Shown here piece after piece: positions 8,707-17,414 of a stretch of DNA of 64,000 nt. The DNA is from Planctomycetota bacterium (lineage in GTDB: Bacteria > Planctomycetota > Phycisphaerae > Phycisphaerales > UBA1924): assembly GCA_018242605.1 (NCBI GenBank), contig JAFEBP010000009.1:186001-250000 (forward strand), written 5' to 3'. The notes below the pieces were generated by a model. It had not been told where the DNA came from, ran no database searches, and worked only from the letters and a program-made list of their open reading frames with translations. Position 1 is the stretch's first letter. Every line of letters starts with the position of its first letter. Made by a program: the position numbers and the translations under genes.

Positions 8707-9389
8707 CGAACCCGGGAAGCAAGAGTGAGCCCGTGATCGACCCGATCTCGGGGAAGCTGGGGGCCGAACCCCCGGTGATCGTGAAGCCCAGGAGCAAGGT
8801 GCCGCAGCAGACCATCGTGACGATGGTCATCCTGGGCGTCAGCGCCGGGGCGATCTTCGGCATGCGCAAGCTGGGGATGCAGGCGGGCATCGCCTTCGGT
8901 GATCAGAAGATCGACTACACCCCGCCCGACTCCGAAAAGGCCCGTACGTACGAGCGCATCATGGGAGACCTGTCCCGCATCCAGACGCCCCTGGACGTAG
9001 CGCTGGGTGAGTTCGGCAACAGCCCGTTCATGCTCAAGCAGGACGTGCCCGCCACGCCTGGATTAGAGACACCCAAGGGCCCCACGCCAGAACAGGCCGC
9101 CGCGGACGAAGCCAAGCGAAAGGCCGAGCAGCGCCTGGCGGACCTGCAGGACAAGGCCTCCAAGATCAAGCTGCAGGGCGTCATGGGCGGCAGCCGCCCG
9201 CTGGCCCGCATCGACGGCGAGACGGTCCGCGTAGGCGACAGGATCGGCGAGGACTTCGTGGTCCGCAAGATCGAAGGTCGCCAGGTTGTGCTCACGGCGG
9301 AGAAGAAGGACTTCGTGCTGGAACTGGACACCACGCCGCAGGGCCCCAAGACCGCCCCGGTCAAGATGGGCAAGGGCAATAAGAAGTAA
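8703..9389 (+). CDS. pilP: PilP/GspC-like periplasmic linker protein
   Basis: Position after pilO and architecture suggest the protein that links the inner-membrane platform to the secretin. It has a short cytoplasmic part, one TM segment (TIVTMVILGVSAGAIFGM), a linker with a coiled coil (about residues 130-155), and a C-terminal beta domain LQGVMGGSRPLARIDGETV with VRVGDRIGEDFVVRKIE. That beta domain matches the HR/PilP fold, in which 'L-x-G' is followed by 'I-x-G-x-x-x-x-x-G'. No lipobox is present, unlike Proteobacterial PilP, so it looks closer to a GspC-type anchor. GTG start overlaps the pilO stop. Confidence 0.7.
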   Translation: MTNPGSKSEPVIDPISGKLGAEPPVIVKPRSKVPQQTIVTMVILGVSAGAIFGMRKLGMQAGIAFGDQKIDYTPPDSEKARTYERIMGDLSRIQTPLDVALGEFGNSPFMLKQDVPATPGLETPKGPTPEQAAADEAKRKAEQRLADLQDKASKIKLQGVMGGSRPLARIDGETVRVGDRIGEDFVVRKIEGRQVVLTAEKKDFVLELDTTPQGPKTAPVKMGKGNKK

Positions 9390-9472
9390 CGCGAACGTCC
9401 GGCGGTGCCATCGCGCCGACCGTGCGTGGGACAGGAAAGAGTGGACGGGACCGGGGAAAGCGAGTTCGCTCC

Positions 9473-11470
9473 ATGGCCAAATACAACCTCGACGACATCC
9501 TCAACGAACTGGGTGTCACCGATGATGCCAAGGCGCCCTCGCCCGCCAAGAAGCCGCACACGCTGGACAAGAACGAGAACGCTCTTTCCCCGGTGCCGCA
9601 GATGCCCGCGAACCAGGGCGGAGCGGCCAAGCCCCCCGGCAAGCCCCCGACCGCCGCGGCCACCGGCTCGGGCGACGGAGACTCAAAGGACAAACCCAAG
9701 CCTCCCATCCAGACAATGAGCGAGATCTACAGGCCAGATCCCGGCGCGGCGCACACGCCCCGGCCCACGGACCTGGCCGCGCTCCTCACCGTCAAGGGCG
9801 TGGCGGCCGACAAGCTCGCCGCGGCCCAGCAGATCGTGAAGCAGTCGCCCAACCGCAAGCTGCCCGAGGTGCTGATCGAACAGGGCGTTGACGAGGCGCT
9901 GGTGCAGAGCGCGGTCGCGGAGATGGCCGGACTGCCGTTCGAGCGGATCGACCTGGAAAAGGGCCTGGAGGGCGGATTCGACGGCTCGCTGCTGCAGCGA
10001 CTGACCGGCGAGTTCTGCAAGGCGCACATGGTGCTGCCGCTGCGGATGGAAGGCCAGCGCGTCGTGCTGGGTGTGATCAAACCCGACGAGGTCTTCCTGT
10101 TCGACGACGTCAAGAGCCGGCTGGCGGTGCCGGGCGTGAAGATCGTCCTGGTCACGGCGTTTGACATCCGCGGCGCGATGGAGATCATCGGCGAGGGTGC
10201 CGCCAAGGAAGCCGAAACCAACATCAACGACCTGCTCTCCAACGTTGAGGAGGGCGATGTCCAAGTTGAGAAGAAGTCCAACGAAGAGACGGACCTGGAG
10301 AAGGCCGCGGGCGAGAACCCGGTCATCCGGTTCGTCAACCACATCATCCAGACGGCGGTGAAGGAGGGCGCAAGCGACATCCACATCGAGCCCTCCGAGA
10401 AGAAGCTGCGCGTGCGCTTCCGCATCGACGGCGAGCTGTTCGAGATGATGAACCCGCCGGCGAGCATGTCGGCGGCGATCACCAGCCGCCTCAAGATCAT
10501 GGCGAACCTGGACATCTCCGAGCGCCGCCTGCCCCAGGACGGGCGCATCCGGTGCAAGGTCGCCGGGCGCAACCTGGACCTGCGCATGAGCACGCTCCCG
10601 TGCGGCTACGGCGAGAAGACGGTCATGCGTATTCTCGACACCCGCAGCATCTCGGTGGAGCTGAACCAGCTGGGGTTCCACGAGGACGCGTTCACCATCT
10701 GGCGCAAGGCCATCGACGCGCCCCACGGCATCAACCTGGTGACCGGCCCCACGGGCTCGGGCAAGACCACGACCCTTTACGCCAGCCTCCGCCAGCTCGA
10801 CAAGAACAGCATGAATATCTCGACGGTGGAAGACCCGATCGAGTACCACCTGGACGGCATCACGCAGACGCAGATGCACGAGAAGATCGGCATGACGTTC
10901 GCGATGGCCCTGCGCTCCCTGCTGCGTCAGGACCCCGACGTCATCATGCTGGGTGAAATTCGAGACATGGAGACCGCGCTGGTGGCCGTGCAGGCTGCAC
11001 TCACGGGCCACCTGGTGCTCAGCACCCTGCACACCAACGACGCACCCAGCAGCATCACTCGCCTGGTCAACATCGGCCTGGAGCCCTTCCTGGTCGGAGC
11101 GGCGGTGAACGCGGTGCTCGCCCAGCGTCTGATCCGCCGGCTCTGCCTCTCGTGCAAGGCGCAGGAGGCCCCCAGCGATGATCTCAAGGAATACCTGACG
11201 ATGCAGGGAATGCCCACCGACCAGGTCTGGACCAGCAAAGGGTGCGACAAGTGCCGAAAGACCGGCTTCGCGGGCCGGGTGGGTATCTACGAGCTGCTCG
11301 CCGTCGACGACCAGCTCCGCGACATCATCGCCCGCAACCCCAACGTCGCCGAGTTCCGCCGCCTGTGCATCGAGCGCGGCATGGTCACGCTCCGCGGCGA
11401 CGGCATGCGCAAGGTCGCGGCCGGGCTCACGACCATCGGCGAAGTGCTGCGGGTGACCGAAGGGCACTGA
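9473..11470 (+). CDS. pilB: Type IV pilus/type II secretion ATPase PilB/GspE
   Basis: Hexameric ATPase that powers pilin or pseudopilin assembly. Layout: an N-terminal MAKYNLDDILNELG and a low-complexity linker (residues 20-90); a MshEN/GspE N domain (about 95-260); then the GspE catalytic core. The core has Walker A GPTGSGKTTT, the Asp box with EDPIEYHLDGI, Walker B LRQDPDVIMLGEIRD, a His box GHLVLSTLHTND, and a zinc-binding Cys pair-Cys pair (CLSC ... CDKC). The frame extends upstream to 9422, but ATG 9473 (MAKYNLDD) is more likely. Follows pilP by about 80 bases. No PilC, PilA or PilQ gene is in the window. Confidence 0.93.
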   Translation: MAKYNLDDILNELGVTDDAKAPSPAKKPHTLDKNENALSPVPQMPANQGGAAKPPGKPPTAAATGSGDGDSKDKPKPPIQTMSEIYRPDPGAAHTPRPTDLAALLTVKGVAADKLAAAQQIVKQSPNRKLPEVLIEQGVDEALVQSAVAEMAGLPFERIDLEKGLEGGFDGSLLQRLTGEFCKAHMVLPLRMEGQRVVLGVIKPDEVFLFDDVKSRLAVPGVKIVLVTAFDIRGAMEIIGEGAAKEAETNINDLLSNVEEGDVQVEKKSNEETDLEKAAGENPVIRFVNHIIQTAVKEGASDIHIEPSEKKLRVRFRIDGELFEMMNPPASMSAAITSRLKIMANLDISERRLPQDGRIRCKVAGRNLDLRMSTLPCGYGEKTVMRILDTRSISVELNQLGFHEDAFTIWRKAIDAPHGINLVTGPTGSGKTTTLYASLRQLDKNSMNISTVEDPIEYHLDGITQTQMHEKIGMTFAMALRSLLRQDPDVIMLGEIRDMETALVAVQAALTGHLVLSTLHTNDAPSSITRLVNIGLEPFLVGAAVNAVLAQRLIRRLCLSCKAQEAPSDDLKEYLTMQGMPTDQVWTSKGCDKCRKTGFAGRVGIYELLAVDDQLRDIIARNPNVAEFRRLCIERGMVTLRGDGMRKVAAGLTTIGEVLRVTEGH

Positions 11471-11536
11471 GCAATATCCGATGTCGGGTCGCCGCGAGCG
11501 AGGATGCCGGCCCGGGTCGATCCGTACTGTTTTCAC

Positions 11537-13861
11537 ATGTCCAACCGCCTGGCGCGTGAGTCGAGCCCCTATCTCCTCCAGCACGCGCACAACCCGGTGG
11601 ATTGGTGGCCCTGGTGCGACGAGGCCTTCGAGGAAGCCCGCCGGCGTGATGTCCCCGTCTTTCTCTCCATCGGCTACTCAACGTGCTATTGGTGCCACGT
11701 GATGGAGCGAGAGAGCTTCGAACGCGAGGAACTCGCCTCCGCGATTAACCCCAGGTTCGTGTGCATCAAGGTTGATCGCGAGGAGCGGCCGGATGTCGAC
11801 GAGGCCTACATGGCCGCGACGGTGATGATGTCAGGCCAGGGCGGCTGGCCGATGAGCGTCTTTATCGAGCCCACCAAACGCCGACCGTTCTACTGCGGCA
11901 CGTATTTCCCCTTCGAAGAGCGGGCGCAGTTCGGACGCCCGAGCTTCCCGCGGTTGCTGGACGCGATGGCCACCGCGTGGCGCGACAGCCGCGAGGAAGT
12001 GATGAAGCAGGCCGCGGCGGTGGCCGAGGCGGTGCAGGAGCATTTCGCGGCGGAAAAGGAAGCCTCCCAGCTCGGCCAGGAGCAGGTGGCCGACGCGGTG
12101 TCGCAGTTGCTCCGCATGCTCGATGTGACGCACGGCGGGTTCGGCCAGGCGCCCAAGTTCCCCCAGCCGGTTTTCCTGGAGTTCCTGCTCGATGCCCGCG
12201 AACGCGCGGCGGACGACAGCACCGGCGACGCGCTCGACCGCGCTATCCGCCGGTCGCTGGACGGCATGATGGCCGGGGGCATCAACGATCAAATCGGCGG
12301 TGGCTTCCACCGCTACAGCGTGGACGCGGAATGGACCGTTCCGCACTTCGAGAAGATGCTGTACGACAACGCGCAGCTCGCGACCATCTACGCCCGCGCC
12401 GCGCGGTTCTACGGCGATGATGAATACCGCCGCACCGCCCGCGCAACGCTTGCCTTCGTGCTGCGGGAAATGACCGACCCCGCGAGCGGCGCGTTCTACT
12501 CCGCGTTGGACGCGGAAGTCGACGGCCGTGAGGGATTGAACTATCTGTGGACGCCGCCCGAGATGCGAGCCGCGTTGGCCGAGCCCGACGATGCGCACCT
12601 GGCGACACGCGCATACGGGCTGGACAAAGGTCCCAACTTCCGCGACCCGCACCACCCCACGGCCCCGGGAACCAACGTGCCCCGCCTCGCGGACCGCGCA
12701 GACAGGCTGGCCTCGCAACTGGGCCTGCTGCCGGGCATGCTGATCGATCGCCTGACGCGGATCAACGCGCAGCTGCTCGCGGCACGCGACAAACGCAAAC
12801 AGCCGCGGCGTGACGACAAGGTCATCGCCGCTTGGAACGGGCTGATGATCGGCGCTTTCGCCCGCACGGGCGAACTTCTGGAAGAGCCCGAGTACATTCA
12901 CCACGCCCAGCGAGCCGCCGACAGCGTGCGGAGCAAGCTGGTCGATCCCGACGGCCGCCTCTCGCGCTGCGTGCGGCAGGAGAACGCCTCCGGGCGAGCG
13001 GTCCTCGAAGACTACGCGTGCCTGGCCCAGGGGCTGCTCCATCTCCACCGCGCCAAGGAGGCCGCAGGCCTGGACACCGCGGACAACCTCGCCGCGGCGG
13101 GCTCGCTGCTCGCGGTGGCGCAGCGCGACTTCGTCGACGGCGGCGTCGCGTTCGACTCTCCCAGAAACGCGGACGACCTGTTCGTACGGACCCGCTCCCT
13201 GCACGACGGAGCAATTCCCAGCGGCTCCTCGGTGTTTCTCAACGCGTTGTTGGACCACGCGGAACTGGCGCAGAACACCGAGTCGGCCGAAATGGCCCTC
13301 AAACTGCTGGTGGGCGCCAGCGGCTCGATCGCGCAGGCGCCCGTCGGAACCGTGAACTCGACGCGCGCCCTGCTGCGGATCCTGCTCGCCGGCGAGGGGC
13401 GGGAGGAACTCGGCGCAGCGCCCTCGAAGCCGACCCGCCCTCAAGGCCCCCGGCCGGCACAGGAAGTCGATCCTGTGCAGATCTTCGCCGGCGTGGAGCG
13501 GGTCTCCATTTCGCGCGACTCGCCCGCCACCGTTACGCTGCTCATCAACATCGCCGAGGGTTGGCACATCGCCGCGGCAGCTCCGGGAGACGGAGTGAAG
13601 CTCGTGCCCTTCCGCGTGGAGATGCGCGGCGGCACGGGAATCGCCGCGTACGCCGATTACCCGCCCGGTGACAAGTTCAGCACACCGGGACAGGCCGAGA
13701 TACTCGTGTACCGAGGCACCATCGAACTGCACGTCGCCCTCGAACAGACCGGAGAAGTCACCGGGCGGCCGTTGCTCAACGTGGTGTACCAGGCGTGCAG
13801 CGAGACCGAATGCCTGGCCCCAGCGCTCGTGGAACTGGATATCGCCATCGACGAGATCTGA
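11537..13861 (+). CDS. YyaL-type thioredoxin-fold/glycosidase-fold protein fused to a DsbD-alpha-like domain
   Basis: N-terminal DUF255 thioredoxin-like domain with the family hallmark [25 protein letters not shown], and the active-site-like CYWCHVM and GGWPM. The central region is the (alpha/alpha)6 barrel typical of the YyaL/SSP411 family ([50 protein letters not shown]). Normal members end near residue 680. Here about 110 residues follow ([15 protein letters not shown] to the end), ending in [17 protein letters not shown], which resembles the DsbD N-terminal (alpha) domain with its Cys pair. No signal peptide is evident, so location is unclear. ATG 11537 is the conserved family start; the open frame upstream (from 11504) is not conserved. 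The enzymatic role of the family is not settled. Confidence 0.85.
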   Translation: MSNRLARESSPYLLQHAHNPVDWWPWCDEAFEEARRRDVPVFLSIGYSTCYWCHVMERESFEREELASAINPRFVCIKVDREERPDVDEAYMAATVMMSGQGGWPMSVFIEPTKRRPFYCGTYFPFEERAQFGRPSFPRLLDAMATAWRDSREEVMKQAAAVAEAVQEHFAAEKEASQLGQEQVADAVSQLLRMLDVTHGGFGQAPKFPQPVFLEFLLDARERAADDSTGDALDRAIRRSLDGMMAGGINDQIGGGFHRYSVDAEWTVPHFEKMLYDNAQLATIYARAARFYGDDEYRRTARATLAFVLREMTDPASGAFYSALDAEVDGREGLNYLWTPPEMRAALAEPDDAHLATRAYGLDKGPNFRDPHHPTAPGTNVPRLADRADRLASQLGLLPGMLIDRLTRINAQLLAARDKRKQPRRDDKVIAAWNGLMIGAFARTGELLEEPEYIHHAQRAADSVRSKLVDPDGRLSRCVRQENASGRAVLEDYACLAQGLLHLHRAKEAAGLDTADNLAAAGSLLAVAQRDFVDGGVAFDSPRNADDLFVRTRSLHDGAIPSGSSVFLNALLDHAELAQNTESAEMALKLLVGASGSIAQAPVGTVNSTRALLRILLAGEGREELGAAPSKPTRPQGPRPAQEVDPVQIFAGVERVSISRDSPATVTLLINIAEGWHIAAAAPGDGVKLVPFRVEMRGGTGIAAYADYPPGDKFSTPGQAEILVYRGTIELHVALEQTGEVTGRPLLNVVYQACSETECLAPALVELDIAIDEI

Positions 13862-14059
13862 AACCCGCGTTCGCCGCACGGTCGGTGAAGGGTGCAGAAT
13901 CTGCTCCCCTCGCCCGGGCAGCAGAATCTCAAAAAGACCGGAAAAACAGGCCGCAACACCCCCCGCACTTGAAGCCTCCACCGGTTTGATTCCGATGAGT
14001 GGTGTGTTGGTGGTGTGGTCCTGACAACCTATTTCACACAGCGTTCCACGGAGGGAACC

Positions 14060-14455
14060 ATGTTGATGCTGACGGAAGAAGCCATTCCGAGGACATTGCA
14101 ATTCCCGGCACTGCCGGGCACCTCGCCGGGCATCGTGCCCTTCCCCGACATCGCGCCCGAGCCGCTGCGGTTCGACCGCCGTCGCCTGCCGCGCAAGCAG
14201 ATGGCGGGCTTCGCGATGGCGGTGTTCAGCACCGGCTTCGCGGCGACCACGGTGGCGCGGGTGGAACTGGTGGACGCCAGCCACACCGGCCTGTGCGTCA
14301 AGAGCCCCACGCCCATCGAAGAGGGCGCGACCTTCTCGATCATCCCCGAGGATCCTCTCATGCCCCGCCGCGTGGGCATCACCGTGCGGTGCAAGGACGC
14401 CGACGGCGGCTTCCACCTGGGCCTGCGGATGCGTCGCGACAGCGCCGCGGCGTGA
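14060..14455 (+). CDS. PilZ-domain protein
   Basis: Small cytoplasmic protein with a PilZ domain. The Arg-rich lead (RFDRRRLPRKQM) and D-A-S-H-T-G correspond to the RxxxR and (D/N)xSxxG c-di-GMP contacts, followed by a beta barrel ending in LGLRMRR. Ribosome site ggaggga is 6-10 bases before ATG 14060; the longer frame from 14015 lacks one. The 198-bp gap upstream (13862-14059) carries a direct repeat of gcagaatct but no clear promoter. It is close to the pilus genes but separated by the YyaL gene, so a motility link is only suggestive. Confidence 0.75.
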   Translation: MLMLTEEAIPRTLQFPALPGTSPGIVPFPDIAPEPLRFDRRRLPRKQMAGFAMAVFSTGFAATTVARVELVDASHTGLCVKSPTPIEEGATFSIIPEDPLMPRRVGITVRCKDADGGFHLGLRMRRDSAAA

Positions 14456-14467
14456 CCAGCTCGCGGA

Positions 14468-15031
14468 TCACGGATTCATGCCGCGAGCCACGGCGGCGTA
14501 GCGCTCCCACATCGCTTCGAGCGAGCTGGGAATCACGCGGACCTGGCCGACCACGCTGATGAAGTTGGTGTCGCCGCCCCATCGCGGCACCAAGTGCGCG
14601 TGCAGGTGCTGCGGCACGCCCGCGCCCGCGGCCCGCCCCTGATTGATGCCGGTGTTGATGCCCTGCGGATTAAGCGTCCGTTCCATGAGATCGGTGGCGC
14701 GTTCCACCAGCCCCCAGAACGACGCCCGCTGCGCGGGCGTGTAGTCCAGCAGGCGCGGAGCGGGTGCTCCAAGCGCCACGAGCAGGTGCCCGTTGGCGTA
14801 CGGGAAGGCGTTGAGAAGGATCATCCCCTCGGCCGTGCGGACGATCACGTGATTCTTCTGATCGTCCTGCGGCGTCAGCCAGTAATCCAGCAGAAACGAA
14901 CCGGTGCCGGGCTTGGGCGGCCCCGCGTTCTTCTCCTTGGCGTCGATCGACTCCAGGTATTGCAGACGCCAAGGCGCCTGGAGCGTGGGCGTGACCGGTT
15001 CTGTCGGCGCGTTGTGGGGCTTGGAACTCAT
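14468..15031 (-). CDS. HIT-family protein, Ap4A phosphorylase-like
   Basis: Histidine-triad nucleotide hydrolase/transferase fold. The HIT motif is QHLHAHLVPRWGGD, and the following PRWGGDTNFI is characteristic of the Ap4A phosphorylase-like branch (Mycobacterium Rv2613c type). Other landmarks are NAFPYANGHLLVA and GINTGINQGRAAGAGVPQH. 187 residues. ATG overlaps the TGA of the upstream kinase gene (ATGA), so the two are coupled. The same frame stays open further upstream inside the kinase gene, but that is antisense-frame artefact. Likely a housekeeping nucleotide hydrolase; the link to the kinase is unexplained. Confidence 0.85.
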   Translation of the reverse strand: MSSKPHNAPTEPVTPTLQAPWRLQYLESIDAKEKNAGPPKPGTGSFLLDYWLTPQDDQKNHVIVRTAEGMILLNAFPYANGHLLVALGAPAPRLLDYTPAQRASFWGLVERATDLMERTLNPQGINTGINQGRAAGAGVPQHLHAHLVPRWGGDTNFISVVGQVRVIPSSLEAMWERYAAVARGMNP

Positions 15032-16425
15032 TTGCCGGGGCCAAGAAACATGATCACCACGACGAAGATCGCGAGGATGACGAACACCACTAGGCCGATC
15101 ATCGCGACCGTGAACGGACGCAGCGGGCCATCGTCCTTGTCTTCCTGAGGGGGCGGGGCCTCGCCGGGACCGACCACGACCACGCCGCACGACGGGCACG
15201 GCGCGGCGGAGGCGGTGGATGATGAAAACTGCGCGCCGCACTTGGAACAGACAAAGCCCCGGACGCTCGGAACAGGCGCAGCCTCCGGAGTTCGCGGCGC
15301 ACCGGCATCAACCGCAACAGGCCGCGACCAGTCCGGCGTGGGCGTGTCCGATGGTTCGGGCGTGCTCGCCGGCCGGGGGGTGTCCTCGCGTTTCTTCGCC
15401 GCCAACGTCGAGAGATGGTCGTACAGCGAGCGGCCCGAAAGCGTGGCGCTCGAAGCATCGGCCCCTCCACCGCCGCCCGCGCGGCACTTGAGCGCCGCGG
15501 CACGAAGCTCCGACTCCGCGCGCATGCGGGTCTGGCGAGGCAGCGGCGCACGCTCGATCGCCTCCAGCAGGTGCCGCGCGGACTTGTAGCGGAACTTGGG
15601 GTCCTTGTGCGTGGCGCGCTGGATGATCTCGATGATCGCCTCATCGACGTGGCGTTCGCGCAGCTTGCCCAGCGGCAGATCGCGCGTGCGGTGCATCTCG
15701 CGGACGTCGACGAACTCTCCCTCGAACGGCGCCGCGCCCACCAGCATCTCGTAGAAGGTGATGCCCAGCGAGTAGGCGTCGGTGCGGGGGCCGCACGCGC
15801 CCTCGAACGCCTCGGGGGCCATGTACCCCGGCGTGCCCGCCAGCCCGACGTCCTCGGCGACGGCCTCGCCCGCCGGCCGCGATATCGCGATGCCGAAATC
15901 GGTGAGGAAGACTCGACAGTCGGTATCCAGCATGATGTTGCTGGGCTTGATGTCGCGGTGAATGATCCCCGCGTCGTGCAGTTCTGAGGTTGTGCCGCAG
16001 ACGCTTGACATCACGGCGATCGCCGCGGGAACGCTCAGCGGTCCGGACTTGGAGACCACGCGGCTGATGGTGGGACCGTCGACATACTCCATCACGATGT
16101 ACGGCGCGCCGTCGACCACGTCGGCGTGGAATACGGCCGTCATCCCGGCGCACTTCAGCCGCGCCGCGGCCCGGGCGCCCTCAAGAAACGTGGCAAACTG
16201 GGGATCATCCTCCGTCGCGGCGGCGCCCAGCAGGAACTTCACCGCCACGTCGCGACCGAGCATGTCATCGTGCCCCAACCACACCACGCCCATGCCGCCC
16301 TTGCCGATCTCACGCAGCAGGCGCACGCTGCCGAGCTGGCGCGGCGCCTTGATCTCGCGCACGGTCAATCCCAGCGATCCGCCGCTGAGAGAGAGGGGCA
16401 CAGTTTCCTGCTCGTGAATTCCCAT
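15028..16425 (-). CDS. Ser/Thr protein kinase with C-terminal zinc ribbon and tail anchor
   Basis: Complete Hanks kinase: glycine loop IGKGGMGVVWLG, VAVKFLL, IIHRDIKPSNIML, FLTDFGIAI, GTPGYMAPEAF. Downstream is a linker of about 100 residues rich in Pro/Ser, a zinc ribbon (CSKCG ... CPSCG), and a single C-terminal TM helix (VAMIGLVVFVILAIFVVVIMFL). It should be tail-anchored with kinase and zinc ribbon in the cytoplasm, and no extracellular sensor domain. Start: a GTG at 16449 extends the frame by 8 codons, but ATG 16425 has gagga upstream and is preferred. Divergent from the lipoprotein gene; overlaps the HIT gene at its 3' end. The zinc ribbon may be the sensory or docking element (inference). 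Confidence 0.9.
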   Translation of the reverse strand: MGIHEQETVPLSLSGGSLGLTVREIKAPRQLGSVRLLREIGKGGMGVVWLGHDDMLGRDVAVKFLLGAAATEDDPQFATFLEGARAAARLKCAGMTAVFHADVVDGAPYIVMEYVDGPTISRVVSKSGPLSVPAAIAVMSSVCGTTSELHDAGIIHRDIKPSNIMLDTDCRVFLTDFGIAISRPAGEAVAEDVGLAGTPGYMAPEAFEGACGPRTDAYSLGITFYEMLVGAAPFEGEFVDVREMHRTRDLPLGKLRERHVDEAIIEIIQRATHKDPKFRYKSARHLLEAIERAPLPRQTRMRAESELRAAALKCRAGGGGGADASSATLSGRSLYDHLSTLAAKKREDTPRPASTPEPSDTPTPDWSRPVAVDAGAPRTPEAAPVPSVRGFVCSKCGAQFSSSTASAAPCPSCGVVVVGPGEAPPPQEDKDDGPLRPFTVAMIGLVVFVILAIFVVVIMFLGPGK

Positions 16426-16654
16426 GAAGGGACTGTCCTCGGTGTTCACGCTTGCTGCGGTCGGCGATCCGATAGGGTGGGGAAGGGGTTGGGGCGGCGG
16501 CGCCCGGGAGACAGAGTGTACATTGCCTGAAGGCCGGGGAATGTTCGCCCCAATCCGAAGAAATGCAATCGGTTTGGACTGTGTGTGGGTCGGCGAGAGG
16601 TCGAACTGATCGTTCCGGTGACCGGTATCGGGGGCGGGTCACGTACTGTGATCC

Positions 16655-17359
16655 ATGCTCTTCCCTCGTTGCGTGATTCTCTCGGTGGCGCTGGTGCTCG
16701 CGGGGTGCGCCGCCGACGCTCCGCACGCGGTGCTGCCCGCCGCCGCGGCGGTGACGCTGGGGGCCGATCAGGTGTACCGCCCCGGGAGCGCCGTCAGAGA
16801 GTTCTCAGGCGGGTTGGTGGGCAAGAGCCCGGGCACGCAACGCCGCAAGCACGGGGAGATCGACGCCTCGGGCTCGTGGGCGCTGCAGATTGACGGACGC
16901 ACCAAGTCCGGCGATTGGAAGCCGGTGCGCACCGTGCGCCTGACCCGAGCCGCGGACGGCGCAGTGGCGATGATCGATGTGCGCGACGAAAAGGAAAAGA
17001 ACATCACCGCGTTCGATCCCCCGCTGGTCCTGATGCCCGCGCGTCTCGCCGCGGGCGACACCTTCACGGCGCCTTCCAAGGTGCGCATCACGCGGATCTC
17101 CGACGGCGGCCTGGTGGAGCAGGGAACGGCAGAGTCAGGAGCCGTCTTGCGCGGGCACGCGGCAGGGCCGCCGGCAACCTTTGAGCTTGAATCAACGCTG
17201 CGCATGCAACTCTCAACCGCGAAAGTGCTGGAGATCACGCTCTACACGGTGCGCGACGGCGAAGGAGTCGTGGGCGAGCACGAGACGCTCAACGTAACCG
17301 TCGGGCCGCTGACGGTGCGGTCGGCGGAGGAAATCTGGGCCGAGAGCAGACCGAAGTAA
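16655..17359 (+). CDS. Putative lipoprotein of unknown function
   Basis: A signal peptide with a lipobox (MLFPRCVILSVALVLAGC) implies a lipid-anchored protein of 234 residues. The mature part looks beta-rich (RTVRLTRAADGAVAMIDV, FELESTLRMQLSTAKVLEITLYT) and has no family I recognise. Divergently transcribed from the kinase gene (205-bp gap) and convergent with purL (53-bp gap). Confidence 0.75.
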   Translation: MLFPRCVILSVALVLAGCAADAPHAVLPAAAAVTLGADQVYRPGSAVREFSGGLVGKSPGTQRRKHGEIDASGSWALQIDGRTKSGDWKPVRTVRLTRAADGAVAMIDVRDEKEKNITAFDPPLVLMPARLAAGDTFTAPSKVRITRISDGGLVEQGTAESGAVLRGHAAGPPATFELESTLRMQLSTAKVLEITLYTVRDGEGVVGEHETLNVTVGPLTVRSAEEIWAESRPK

Positions 17360-17385
17360 GCCGCGGAACCGCCATGACGGGCATC

Positions 17386-17414
17386 GAGTCGCCATCCTGG
17401 CCGCGCGGCGACTC
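17386..17414. terminator. Hairpin between convergent lipoprotein gene and purL
   Basis: An 8-bp perfect stem gagtcgcc (17386-17393) / ggcgactc (17407-17414) with a 13-nt loop sits in the convergent gap and touches the purL stop. There is no T-tract, so it is at best a weak bidirectional terminator. Confidence 0.35.

Noticed and set aside
9683..14416. Long minus-strand frames over the pilB and YyaL genes (635 and 861 codons)
   Set aside because: Antisense shadows, His/Arg/Gln-rich, with no family features.
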